Part shown: positions 18,735 through 28,203 of the stretch, piece after piece
How the letters are laid out: each line of letters starts with the position of its first letter
Numbering within the stretch: the stretch's first letter is position 1
From: Promethearchaeota archaeon
Lineage (GTDB): Archaea; Asgardarchaeota; Lokiarchaeia; Sigyniarchaeales; SOKP01
Assembly (NCBI GenBank): GCA_019057795.1
Contig: JAHLWS010000034.1
Span: 1-64,000 of the forward strand
DNA: 64,000 bases
Direction: 5' to 3'
Position numbers and translations under genes: made by a program
The notes under the pieces: model-generated
Databases searched by the model: none
Told to the model about the DNA's origin: nothing
Seen by the model: the letters and a program-made list of their open reading frames with translations, nothing else

Positions 18735-21017
18735 TTAAAAAACTTTTAATTCTTCTTCCTTAAATTTATCATAATCGTTAAAAATAGCATCTATTTCGCT
18801 TAATATTTCCTTAATGACCTTTTTTGTCTTTTTGTCTTGACCAAAAGTGTCTATAATCACTTTATATAGGTTAACATTATATTCTAAGGTTAGTTCTAAA
18901 ATCTTTTTTAAATCTTTCTCATTTATTCCATTTTCTTCTAATTTTTTGAAGACACCATCAATATCTTCTTTCAATTTATTTGTTGCGATTAAAATATTGG
19001 AACATTTCTTGAACAAATCTTGTTCTTTTTCGTAAACAAAAAGATCTTCTTCGGTCAATTGCGAATTATCGGTAATCTCCTCAAATCTTTCATTTAAAAG
19101 GCTTTTAACTCTCTCGTAAATCTTAATTGCTAATAAAATTTTTTCCTTACTTTTAATTAAGTCGTTTTTTCTTAACAATCGAGCTTCAACGATTTTTAAA
19201 TATGCGTCTTCGTAATAAATTTGCAGTTCCCCGAATGTGCTTTTTTCTCCTTCAGCTATGTTTAAAATAATTTGTCTTAAATCCTCGTTAAGCATATCTA
19301 TTTCTTTAGCAGATAGATCATCTAAATTAAGAATTTTAAATATTTGATTAGCCATAGTTTTAATCGATAACGCCTTAATATTCAATTCATGAGCCCTATT
19401 CTCAATGTTAGTAATACTCCTAAATTCTCCTACTTTTTCGCAATAATTAAAAATCTTAATAGCGTCATCAAGTAATTTATTAAATTTCTTTTGATTAGAT
19501 AATATGTAATATTTTGAATCTTGTATTTTTTGAATAGCTCTATCCATTTGGATTTCCAATTCGAATATATAATCTAATAAATTTACTTGCTTCCTTTCAG
19601 AAAGAATTTTAGACTTGCTTGCCATATCGGTCGCTACTGATTTACCTGCGAAAAACCAAAGTAGAGCTGAAGGTATCCAAAAAAAGATAGAAAAAATCAT
19701 CATATTAAATACACTTCCAAGAATCGATATTAAAGTGAATGATATTAATAACGTAATTCCCTTTCCAACTTGTTCCGAGAGGCTAAAAAATGAGGTAGAA
19801 GTACCCTTGTGTTCGGGAAGATTTACATCTACCATAACTGCATTCTTGTTAGAAACCCATCCTGTACTTAAAATCGAACCTATAAACCCAAAAATGAAGT
19901 AATAAATGTAACTCGGATAAATCTTAAAAATCTCAATAATTGTAGAAATTATATAAAAGGTAATCTCTTCAGTAGGGATTGGATCTGGATAACTTAAATT
20001 AGTAGCAAATTCGCTACTAAGTGTTTGAATAGAAAAAAGAGTTAATAAGACAAATGGAATGGTCAGTATCATACAAGCTGTCGCTAATCGCGTTCTATTT
20101 TTTTTATTTATTCGAAATAAAATATCACCAATATAAGACATTATCACGTTTCCCAGTAAGTACCCTATACCTAGTAAGCCAGCAAATATCGTTGCTGTTT
20201 GAAGCCTAATTTCGTTAGGTAATACGTTGAAATAATGACTTGAAAGCATAGAAGTCATAAAATAAACTAAGATCGTTCCAGGAATAATCGCGAAAAAGCC
20301 TTGTATTATCAAATATCGATTAGTTTTCTTTTTTAAGATACTTGACAAATCTTTTTTTGAGATTTTATAGCTATACTCCAAGTTCATCTCAACCATGTCC
20401 AATAGCTCGTTCTCGCTAGCACCGCGCTGAGGGATTTTGACAAAAAATAAAACAAATACAATTATAGTACTAATTCCAGATAACAAAAAAAAAGGAAACC
20501 TCCAACCTAGTATTGGTCCTACAAAAGAAGATAAACCCTGACCCACGCCATTGGAAACTGAACTTAGTATTGCAAGCGTACCAAACCATCCAGACCTTTC
20601 ATCAGGGGGAATCGCATCAGAAATAATTGAATAACCAACTGGCAAGACGCAACCCAACCCCATTCCACTCGCCATTCTAGAGAGCAATAACATTGAAAAA
20701 TTTGTGGAAAAAGCAGTTAGTATCATCCCAAAAGTCCAAGAAAAAGCTCCTGCCATTATTACTTTTATTCTATCAATACGATCGGTATAATACCCCCAAA
20801 TTAAAGCAAACGAAGCGCTAGTTAACAAAAAAAAAGCATCTGGAATTGCTATAAGCGCTTCAGGGATATTAAACTCAATCCTAATTACCCCATAGCTCGG
20901 AATTAGCATGTTAGCACATGCTATTGACACAAATAGTAAGAACATGACTAAAATAATAGGGGCTAAGTCCTTTATTTTAATCCTTGTAAGTTTTGGTCGT
21001 CCTATAGCAATTACCAC
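18735..21017 (-). CDS. MFS transporter with a ~300-residue helical cytoplasmic tail
   Basis: 760 residues, against about 400-450 for an ordinary MFS protein. Residues 1 to ~460 carry 12 membrane helices with the MFS motif A region YTDRIDRIKV and PPDERSGWFG and PQRGAS elements shared with Spinster-like transporters. From ~465 to the end the sequence is soluble, Lys/Glu-rich and helical with TPR- or 14-3-3-like helix pairs. The tail could sense a ligand or dock a cytosolic partner; this is inference. The substrate is unknown. It is convergent with the small helical gene at 18410. Confidence 0.8.
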   Translation of the reverse strand: MVIAIGRPKLTRIKIKDLAPIILVMFLLFVSIACANMLIPSYGVIRIEFNIPEALIAIPDAFFLLTSASFALIWGYYTDRIDRIKVIMAGAFSWTFGMILTAFSTNFSMLLLSRMASGMGLGCVLPVGYSIISDAIPPDERSGWFGTLAILSSVSNGVGQGLSSFVGPILGWRFPFFLLSGISTIIVFVLFFVKIPQRGASENELLDMVEMNLEYSYKISKKDLSSILKKKTNRYLIIQGFFAIIPGTILVYFMTSMLSSHYFNVLPNEIRLQTATIFAGLLGIGYLLGNVIMSYIGDILFRINKKNRTRLATACMILTIPFVLLTLFSIQTLSSEFATNLSYPDPIPTEEITFYIISTIIEIFKIYPSYIYYFIFGFIGSILSTGWVSNKNAVMVDVNLPEHKGTSTSFFSLSEQVGKGITLLISFTLISILGSVFNMMIFSIFFWIPSALLWFFAGKSVATDMASKSKILSERKQVNLLDYIFELEIQMDRAIQKIQDSKYYILSNQKKFNKLLDDAIKIFNYCEKVGEFRSITNIENRAHELNIKALSIKTMANQIFKILNLDDLSAKEIDMLNEDLRQIILNIAEGEKSTFGELQIYYEDAYLKIVEARLLRKNDLIKSKEKILLAIKIYERVKSLLNERFEEITDNSQLTEEDLFVYEKEQDLFKKCSNILIATNKLKEDIDGVFKKLEENGINEKDLKKILELTLEYNVNLYKVIIDTFGQDKKTKKVIKEILSEIDAIFNDYDKFKEEELKVF

Positions 21018-21128
21018 TTAAACGTAATTAAATATCTTAAATATTAAATAGCATTTGGGAATTAAAAAAGCTTGCAAACAATGTAAATTATCCAAAATGA
21101 GTATTTAAAGTTAAGAATTACTAAAAAT

Positions 21129-21815
21129 TTAACTCTGGATTAAATAATACTTTAATGCCGCTTCCACATGGACCTCTACTGTATCGAGTAACTTTATGTT
21201 AGTATCTTTTTGTTGGAGAATTAACGGTAGCTCAGTACATCCAAGAATAACGCCATCTACTTCGTAATTATTTATAATATTTAAGAGTTTACGCTTGCTC
21301 TCTTCTGTAAATTTACCGATCACTAACTCATCAAAAATAATTTGATTTATTGTATCTTGTTCCGGTTCTGAAGGCGTTATAACTTGTATGTCTGATTTAG
21401 CAAAAAAATCTTGGTAAAACGAAGATTGCATCGTAAATTTTATACCCAACAATAACAGTTTGCTTAAATTCTCCCGTTGAGCTTTCTCAGCTGTAGCTTT
21501 TACAATGCTAAGTATTGGAACTTTCGCCAATTGAATTAAATCTTCATAAACTGCATGAGGAGAATTTGCTGCCATAATTATGAAATCAGCACCTCCATTT
21601 TGTAACGAATTAATACCACTCATTAAGTACTCTATGTATTTTGGTTTATCATTACCTAATTCATAATCGATGACTTTTTGAAAATTTAGACTATATATGA
21701 GAATTTCGGGGTAGTTGTAATCATTATAGCTATTATAGTAGTTTTGTAGGATTAAATCGTAATATTTTATTGTTGACTCATATGACATACCACCCAAAAT
21801 ACCAATTTTTTTCAT
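21129..21815 (-). CDS. Aspartate/glutamate racemase superfamily protein with an altered active site
   Basis: 228 residues. It begins KKIGILGGMSYESTIKYY, as in YgeA/RacD proteins, and has the second catalytic motif LGCTELPLIL near residue 195. The first motif, normally a Cys (or Thr in E. coli YgeA) before an Asn, reads MAANSPH here, with Ala at position 83. Cofactor-independent racemases use two thiols, so a one-Cys form may be impaired or act on a different reaction. The fold and family are clear; the reaction is not. Confidence 0.78.
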   Translation of the reverse strand: MKKIGILGGMSYESTIKYYDLILQNYYNSYNDYNYPEILIYSLNFQKVIDYELGNDKPKYIEYLMSGINSLQNGGADFIIMAANSPHAVYEDLIQLAKVPILSIVKATAEKAQRENLSKLLLLGIKFTMQSSFYQDFFAKSDIQVITPSEPEQDTINQIIFDELVIGKFTEESKRKLLNIINNYEVDGVILGCTELPLILQQKDTNIKLLDTVEVHVEAALKYYLIQS

Positions 21816-21865
21816 TTTACTTAAACTCTTAATCTTTATAAATAATTTATAGATGAGATTGAATT

Positions 21866-22870
21866 TTACTCAAAATTTATTGATTTTAAAAATTCGATTC
21901 TTTTTGATTTTATTTTATCCATATCTTCTCCTATCCACATGAAATGGCCTCCATGTGTCACCAATAGCTCAAAATCCTTGAGATTGGTTTCGAGATATTC
22001 CGCATTTAACCATTTAACATCATTATCTTCTTTACTATAGACTAATAAGGATTTTACATTAATATTATCAACTGGAATCTTCTCGATTGATGTTAAGAGC
22101 TCAATATCATGATTTAGACCAAGTTTTCTTATACTCATTGGAACGGTTGTATCCATAAATTTGATTAACCACCTCCTTCTCTCCTTATCATTTGAAACCA
22201 GATCGGTAAATTTCTTAATTCCTTCCTTGTCAAGTAAAGTTTCCAGTCGGATTATACTCTTGAATATCATCTTGAAAGCTATTCTAGTAGCTATTATAGT
22301 AATCCAGCTTAAGAAATCTTGTATTCTGTCACTCATAAACAATTTCATCCAAAATGAATCTGCTGCCTCACTTGGCGCCTCGTATATTGTACTAACACCA
22401 GCTTCCATCATCAGAGCATGAGTTCTCTCAGGGTATTTGTTAGCAAAGTTAAGGGCAAGAGGGCCCCCGGCTGAGAATCCCATGGCAACCACCTTACCGA
22501 TTTTTAACTTGTCTAATAATTCCACATATTGATCAACTTGTTCCTCATAAGACAGAGGAACAAATGGTGTTCTTAGATATCCCGGCCTTGAAACAGCGAG
22601 TATTGAATATCCTTCCTGCACCATATCATCAAGGAGGATCGCTTGGTCAATTCCTCCTGGACCCCCATGCATAAAAAATAACACTGGTCCCTCTCCAGTT
22701 AGTTTGTAATGTATTTTCCCCATTGCTGTCTCCATTACTTTTCCATCATCCATTACTCTTATTGCGGATTTCTTCCACCTCATAAAACTAATTATTAGAA
22801 GAATAAAGAAAACTACAATTACACTGACTACAAATATTATTGTTTGCATAGTTAAATCTTGCATTGACAA
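21866..22870 (-). CDS. Membrane-anchored alpha/beta hydrolase
   Basis: 334 residues. Residues ~8-29 form one hydrophobic anchor. The hydrolase domain has the oxyanion motif MHGGPGG (near 69), the nucleophile elbow GFSAGGPLA, a DND acid region and THGGHFMW with the catalytic His. The HGGPGG form is typical of prolyl iminopeptidase-like and related hydrolases. The substrate is unknown. No operon partner: the gene-free region with the tRNA lies upstream. Confidence 0.85.
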   Translation of the reverse strand: MSMQDLTMQTIIFVVSVIVVFFILLIISFMRWKKSAIRVMDDGKVMETAMGKIHYKLTGEGPVLFFMHGGPGGIDQAILLDDMVQEGYSILAVSRPGYLRTPFVPLSYEEQVDQYVELLDKLKIGKVVAMGFSAGGPLALNFANKYPERTHALMMEAGVSTIYEAPSEAADSFWMKLFMSDRIQDFLSWITIIATRIAFKMIFKSIIRLETLLDKEGIKKFTDLVSNDKERRRWLIKFMDTTVPMSIRKLGLNHDIELLTSIEKIPVDNINVKSLLVYSKEDNDVKWLNAEYLETNLKDFELLVTHGGHFMWIGEDMDKIKSKRIEFLKSINFE

Positions 22871-22969
22871 TATAATAATTTTCTTTTTTTTCTTTTCTAA
22901 AAGAATAAAAAATCTTGGTAAAGTGTGTTTTGAGATTTCTAATTTTTTGAATATTATTTAGTTTTGTAG

Positions 22970-23209
22970 TTAGGTTTAAACCGCGATGACTCGGACTTGT
23001 TGTTACAGTACCAAAAATGTTATAAGAGGGGCTGTGGTAATTTTAATTTATAGATAATTCGGATTAAAACCATTGATGGACAGAAATTATTTATAAAAAT
23101 TTATGACGGCGACGAGATTATTGTTGATAGAGATGATCTGGGTGATTTAATCAAAACTCTCAAAGGACAATTTAAAAAATGGGAAAAAGATTATGAAAAG
23201 AAATATTAA
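22970..23209 (+). pseudogene. Possible remnant of a small gene, interrupted by an in-frame TAG
   Basis: The frame is open from 22970 to 23050, broken by TAG at 23051-23053, and open again to TAA at 23207-23209. The first part contains a CX6C pair (KCYKRGCG). The second reads IRIKTIDGQKLFIKIYDGDE and ends in a charged helix (LKGQFKKWEKDYEKK). No ATG, GTG or TTG gives a full-length product. The conserved-looking tail suggests a decayed small protein, or a short ORF with a non-standard start. The rest of the 22871-23318 gap shows nothing else. Confidence 0.35.
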
Positions 23210-23318
23210 CCGATTTGTAAATAAAAATTAGATCGTGAAATCCCGATTTCACGAATATTAACTTATAATTTAAATAATGAATATTTTAAACATTTTTAAT
23301 AATAAATTGAAAAAATAG

Positions 23319-23421
23319 TGGAGCTGGGGGGATTCTCACATGACGGGTAAATCCCGCTTATTTATTGAACCCCCGGCCTTTCGCATGCCAAGCGAACGAT
23401 CTTCCGCTAATCCACAGCCCC
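23319..23421 (-). tRNA. tRNA-Ala (GGC anticodon) with a 31-nt intron in the T-loop
   Basis: Read on the minus strand the cloverleaf is complete. Acceptor GGGGCTG pairs with CAGCTCC (one G-U), and D-stem GATT pairs with GATC. The anticodon stem TTCGC/GCGAA holds loop TTGGCAT with anticodon GGC. The variable loop is AGGCC, the T-stem is GGGGG/CCCCC and the discriminator is A; CCA is not encoded. The T-loop starts TTC and ends GAAT but is interrupted by 31 extra bases (about 23336-23366). Removing them gives a 7-nt loop (TTCGAAT or TTCAAAT) and a 72-nt tRNA. The insert contains a CGGG/CCCG hairpin. TTCA can pair with TGAG, leaving an AAT bulge, as in a bulge-helix-bulge splice site. Confidence 0.88.
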
Positions 23422-23560
23422 ATTTAAAGATAAAAAATATTAATTCATCATTATCAGACATATATAAGATCTTTAAAAGTAGATTTAATAATAATGGATT
23501 TTTAAAAAAAATTGTGGTTTTTGAACTATTAAACTTAGAAATAAATAACAGATTTATTAT

Positions 23561-26500
23561 TTGAAGACTATGAAAAATTTTTGGAGAAAAATTAACTATC
23601 TATTAATTACGGTTTTAATAATTAACGCGATTATTAATCCTGTTCTTGGAATTGGATCTGTAGGAAATATTAATCATAATAATATTCAAAAATTAGAGTT
23701 AGATTTCAGCGGATTAACGTATACTTCTTCAGATCAAGCAAATAATGAAAAATACGATTCAATATTACCCTTTAATAAACAAAACGCGTTATTTGACGAC
23801 TTATTGATAAAAGAATTAAATTTTATAAAATCATCTCAACAAAGTGATGCGACATTAATTAAGATTATAATCCTATTTAAAGATGGAATCTCAAAATCAG
23901 AAAGAATTAAATTAATCGATTCTGTTTTCGATGAGTATGAAATAATTAATAACTATAATTTTATTCCAGGCGTTTACATGAAATGCGATCCAAAAGAATT
24001 AATTGCCAAAAAGGGTTTATTAGAAGTTAAATCCGCTTTAAAAAAGGTTTACAAGTCAAGATTTTATAGTTCACCCTCTTTTCAAGAGCAATTTCCAGAA
24101 ACTAGTGCGTTAAGTAAAGATTCCTATCCAAATTGGTGGATACCTGCTGTGGGAGCAGATAATTTAGGTTACAACGGTAGTGGCGTAAAAGTTGCTGTGA
24201 TTGATACTGGAATATACGAACACCCTGATTTAAACTTACTATTAAGCAGAAATTTTGTTTCTGAAGAAAATTCTTCTGAATACCAAGATTATGTGGGTCA
24301 TGGAACTCACGTTGCAGGTATCATAGGGGGTGATGGTGGTAGTTCAGGCGGATTATACAGAGGTGTTGCTCCAGGTGTTTCTTTAATTAATGCAAAGGCT
24401 GGAGGCCTTTCGGGTTTAGAAGAAGGTGATATTATTAGCGCTATTGAATGGTCCGTTGACACCGCTAATGCAGATATTATTTCTATGAGTTTTGGCGATA
24501 ATTATCCAATTGCGAGTGATATTTTGATATTAGCTCTAGCCAATGCTACAGAAAACGGCGTAATGTGTGTTTCGTCAGCGGGAAATTCCGGACCAGATTA
24601 TTTTTCTGGTGGTTCACCTGCTTCTGGCATAGATGTCATTTCGGTGGGGGCTTCAAATAGAAATAACCATTTAGCATATTTTAGTAGTTGGGGACCATCA
24701 TTATCTTATTTAAGTTATCCTGATATTGTTGCTCCGGGGGTAAATATTATCTCTACCGAGGCGCCAGAATCGATTATATCCGATAGATATCGCTTTATTG
24801 GAGATTACTTCGATTTTTCGGGCGATGCAGATTACTTACCTTTAAGTGGGACAAGTATGTCTTGCCCCGTTGTTGCTGGGGCTTTAGCAATTCTGAAACA
24901 AGCTTATTCTTCAATATCTCCTGAAACTGCGAGGATTGCCATATTGGAAGGTGCTCGAGATCTTTCCGATGTAGAAGATGTTGGATTTTTGAAATCTGGT
25001 TTTGGTTTAATTAATGTATCCGCTTCGCTTGACTATTTAAATTACTTAAATGCAACTTATTCTAATATAAATGATGTATTAAAAATTGCTCCCAATGAAT
25101 TGCCAGTACAACCGTACGATTTATTGAATTTCCCTGGAGATCGCCAATTATTTAATTTAACCGTTATTTCAGGTATAGACAAAGATTACGACATCAATTA
25201 TCCTAGTATTGTTGATGGAATTTCGTTGTTTATAGACAAATCTCAATTAACTTTTAGTGACGCTGGTGTGAATTTCATAGCGTTAGACATTGAAATAGAA
25301 AGAGATGCGGCGCCAGGGATAAGGACTTTTGAATTAAATATTACATCAGGAGTTAGGTTATACGATAAAATTAATGTTTCAATAGATGTTAGATTATCCG
25401 AGTATAGAGTTTTAATGGATTCTTACCACGGTTTGAATGATTATTTCCCAGAATTTTCTTTTTATCAGATGGATTTTTACGGTTGGATGAAAGATCTTTC
25501 AGATTTAAATATCTCTATCGATTACTTAGCGGAATTGTGGACTCCAAATTACAATTCCAGTTTAAATAATTCTATATTGACCGAAGAACGATTAGCTCAA
25601 TACGACTTGGTGGTATTACAAAACCCTATCTTGCCCTATAATCCTCTAGAAATCCATAATCTGAAAAGATATTTTGATAATGGAGGTAACATCTTGTTTT
25701 TAGGAACAAGATACCAAGATTTGTGTGTTGATAATATAAACGAGCTTTTTTCAGCAATTAACTTAGGAATCCAAATTAACGAAGAGAATGTTGCCGATGA
25801 AAATTGGGTTGGACTTGGAGCAACAGTGGATACTCAAAGTATAACAGAATTTAACAATTCTCAAATATTTCAAGATGTAAACAAGTTTATTTGGGACTAT
25901 GGAAGTACTTTAACGGCTTCGGGGAATGCAGAAGCGATTGCTTCAGTAGATGGAAAAATAGTTGCTGTTGCAAACGATGGAAGATTATCCGGAAGAGGAC
26001 GATTTGTAGCGTTTGGGGATCTACATTGGTCTGCCGAGTTGTACGAATCGCAAACCTATTATCAAGACCATTATAATTTAACAAAAAATCTAATGCGCTA
26101 TTTCTTGGAAAAAGACGAAGTTTCTATAAATATTTTTCTCAATTATGAAAGGACGCCCACTTCTCAAGTAAATATTTCAATTTATGTGAAGGATCAAATT
26201 GGAGAAACGCCAGTTAGCTCAGCTACCCTAAATTCGTTTTTAAACGTATCAGTAGAAAACGATGCTTATTTTGAAACTGTAAATATGGTTTCAACGTCAG
26301 ATGGTATCGCAATTAGCAATACTTTTTCTTTACTCAACCCAAGTAATAAACCATATGTGATAAAAGTGAATCTAACAATTGGATCAAAGACTTACAATAA
26401 AACCTCCAAAATTCTTTATTACAACAGCTCAGAAGTTCCAAAGATATCTAGTTTATTGGCCACTACTGACATCAAAAGAAATGGTGTTGATACATTAGAT

Positions 26501-27526
26501 ATCAAAGCCACGCTTGACGGAAATAATTATAATGCAACGGCTTATCTATCGATATATCCTTCTACCTATTACACTGAAGAAGGAACAATCAATAAGACTT
26601 TTACTTTATCTAATTCACCATCAAGTCCAGAAAATTACTCTATTGACTACACCCCCACATCTACGGATCCACCTGGTTATGCTATTTTTTACATTCTGCC
26701 TTATAATCCTAGTTCAAATTATTACAATCCACATTCGCTTAGATTAATTTCAATTATAATAAATCACCCTCCTGAATTCATTGAAGAATCTTCTACAATA
26801 TTAATTGATAACAATCAATTAGTATCGCTTGATGAGACTCATACGGAAGATAGCTTACTAGTCATTAGTGTATCCCAAGGGAGTCAGCTTGACTTTATTA
26901 TAAATCTCACTGACTCTGTGAGTTATGAGGATCAAGATAGCTCAAAAATGAGGGTGTCAGTAAACCTTTTTATCGCCTCAATTTCAGAGGATAATACAAT
27001 TGTACCGATTAATTCAAAGAACTTTGTTCTTTCCGAATTAGAATATAAATCAGGTTCGAATACTCACTATGGAACTTTCGTAATTCCATATACTATGGAA
27101 TTCTCCTCCATTACAGGAACTAAAGAGCTTTCAACTGCATCTCAATATGATAATGATGCTCAAGATGGCTATTTAGCGATCCTATTGATCACGGCTTTTG
27201 ATAGCGAAGGAGAGTCTGAAGTTTTCTTAATGGTTTTGTTGATTCAACCTTCAACACCTTTTGAATTTATATTAGTACTAATTATTATCGGAGTTGTAGT
27301 AGTAGTTGGAATAATTGTTGTCGTCTCACTTTTAGTTAGAAAGAAGAAAAAATCTCGCATATCGACTCCTTTTGAAGGATATTACCACCAAGATTATGAA
27401 GATGTTCCTTCACAAGAAATATATGATTTTACTCAAAAGTCAGTATATTATTGTCCTTATTGTGGATTTCAATTAACTATCCCAAGAAACTTTTGCACAA
27501 ATTGCGGTAAGAAACTTTTGCCCTAA
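23561..27526 (+). CDS. Giant membrane-anchored subtilisin (S8) protease with cytosolic zinc ribbon
   Basis: 1321 residues. A signal peptide (about 10-33) precedes a propeptide-like region. The S8 catalytic triad is D215 (AVIDTGIYEHPDL), H247 (GHGTHVAGI) and S432 (GTSMSCP), with oxyanion Asn in SAGNSG. A long beta-rich extracellular part follows, with Ser/Asn/Thr-rich segments. A membrane helix lies at about 1253-1278, then KKKK, and the chain ends in a zinc ribbon CX2C-X10-CX2C (C1298, C1301, C1312, C1315). The topology is thus an external protease with an internal metal-binding tail. The start is TTG 23561 or ATG 23570. The last codons sit in a tandem repeat that shifts the frame. Confidence 0.88.
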   Translation: MKTMKNFWRKINYLLITVLIINAIINPVLGIGSVGNINHNNIQKLELDFSGLTYTSSDQANNEKYDSILPFNKQNALFDDLLIKELNFIKSSQQSDATLIKIIILFKDGISKSERIKLIDSVFDEYEIINNYNFIPGVYMKCDPKELIAKKGLLEVKSALKKVYKSRFYSSPSFQEQFPETSALSKDSYPNWWIPAVGADNLGYNGSGVKVAVIDTGIYEHPDLNLLLSRNFVSEENSSEYQDYVGHGTHVAGIIGGDGGSSGGLYRGVAPGVSLINAKAGGLSGLEEGDIISAIEWSVDTANADIISMSFGDNYPIASDILILALANATENGVMCVSSAGNSGPDYFSGGSPASGIDVISVGASNRNNHLAYFSSWGPSLSYLSYPDIVAPGVNIISTEAPESIISDRYRFIGDYFDFSGDADYLPLSGTSMSCPVVAGALAILKQAYSSISPETARIAILEGARDLSDVEDVGFLKSGFGLINVSASLDYLNYLNATYSNINDVLKIAPNELPVQPYDLLNFPGDRQLFNLTVISGIDKDYDINYPSIVDGISLFIDKSQLTFSDAGVNFIALDIEIERDAAPGIRTFELNITSGVRLYDKINVSIDVRLSEYRVLMDSYHGLNDYFPEFSFYQMDFYGWMKDLSDLNISIDYLAELWTPNYNSSLNNSILTEERLAQYDLVVLQNPILPYNPLEIHNLKRYFDNGGNILFLGTRYQDLCVDNINELFSAINLGIQINEENVADENWVGLGATVDTQSITEFNNSQIFQDVNKFIWDYGSTLTASGNAEAIASVDGKIVAVANDGRLSGRGRFVAFGDLHWSAELYESQTYYQDHYNLTKNLMRYFLEKDEVSINIFLNYERTPTSQVNISIYVKDQIGETPVSSATLNSFLNVSVENDAYFETVNMVSTSDGIAISNTFSLLNPSNKPYVIKVNLTIGSKTYNKTSKILYYNSSEVPKISSLLATTDIKRNGVDTLDIKATLDGNNYNATAYLSIYPSTYYTEEGTINKTFTLSNSPSSPENYSIDYTPTSTDPPGYAIFYILPYNPSSNYYNPHSLRLISIIINHPPEFIEESSTILIDNNQLVSLDETHTEDSLLVISVSQGSQLDFIINLTDSVSYEDQDSSKMRVSVNLFIASISEDNTIVPINSKNFVLSELEYKSGSNTHYGTFVIPYTMEFSSITGTKELSTASQYDNDAQDGYLAILLITAFDSEGESEVFLMVLLIQPSTPFEFILVLIIIGVVVVVGIIVVVSLLVRKKKKSRISTPFEGYYHQDYEDVPSQEIYDFTQKSVYYCPYCGFQLTIPRNFCTNCGKKLLP

Positions 27527-27533
27527 TTGCGGT
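27484..27533 (+). repeat. Tandem 25-nt direct repeat at the end of the subtilisin gene
   Basis: Units 27484-27508 and 27509-27533 are adjacent and differ at two positions. Each can encode the end of a zinc ribbon (NFC-NCG). Because 25 is not a multiple of three, the second unit is read in another frame and gives LLP-stop. With only one unit the frame would run on into the convergent rpe gene. Confidence 0.8.
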
Positions 27534-27543
27534 AAGAATTTTT

Positions 27544-28194
27544 TTACTCTTTATTGTTGTTCAAGTTTTGGAGATCGGAATACTTCAACAAATCAATAAC
27601 CCGATTGGGGTCCTTTGCATTTAAAATAGTACTTGTGCTGCTTAAAATATCGACATTTAACTGGTTAGCGTTTATAAGATTTATCCCTCCATCTATATCA
27701 ATAATAAAAGCATACTTTTTCTTAAGTTTAGCTAATTTTTCTACCTTTTCGATTGAATGTGGAATGAATTTTTGACCAGACCTACCTGGATAAACTGACA
27801 TCACTAAAACTAAGTCAACTAAATCCAAGTAAGGCGTTATTTCTGCAATTCTTGTATCTGGATCGATTGCTAAGCCCACTCTTTTCTTCCTATTCTTCAG
27901 TTCATTTATTAGCGCTTTCTTATCTCCCGTTATTTCGTAATGAAAAGTAAAGATATGAACATAATCAATAATTTTATCAATGTAATCAAAGGGATTGCTT
28001 ACCATCAAATGGGCGATGATAGGAATATCATATCTCTCATTTAATATTCTAAATAAGTCCAAATCAAGGTTTATTACAGGTGTAAACTTTCCATCTGCAA
28101 CATCAATATGTATGTAATCAAGCCCTACTAATCCCTCAAGAGGATCAAGATTAAAATTTAGGTTTGCGTGAACAGCAACAGCAATCTTTTTCAT
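27544..28194 (-). CDS. rpe: Ribulose-phosphate 3-epimerase
   Basis: 216 residues, near the usual length. Family motifs are present: [11 protein letters not shown] (metal-binding His and Asp), [21 protein letters not shown] (phosphate loop) and IDIDGGIN. The enzyme interconverts ribulose 5-phosphate and xylulose 5-phosphate. It is the last gene of a tight cluster after rpiA (9-base gap) and purE, suggesting a pentose-phosphate to purine supply operon. It is convergent with the subtilisin gene. Confidence 0.87.
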   Translation of the reverse strand: MKKIAVAVHANLNFNLDPLEGLVGLDYIHIDVADGKFTPVINLDLDLFRILNERYDIPIIAHLMVSNPFDYIDKIIDYVHIFTFHYEITGDKKALINELKNRKKRVGLAIDPDTRIAEITPYLDLVDLVLVMSVYPGRSGQKFIPHSIEKVEKLAKLKKKYAFIIDIDGGINLINANQLNVDILSSTSTILNAKDPNRVIDLLKYSDLQNLNNNKE

Positions 28195-28203
28195 CGTATT
28201 TAA

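Noticed and set aside
23051..23053. TAG in the small ORF read as pyrrolysine
   Set aside because: No start codon is available, there is no Pyl machinery in the window, and other genes (for example the broken zupT) use TAG as a plain stop. Decay is simpler.
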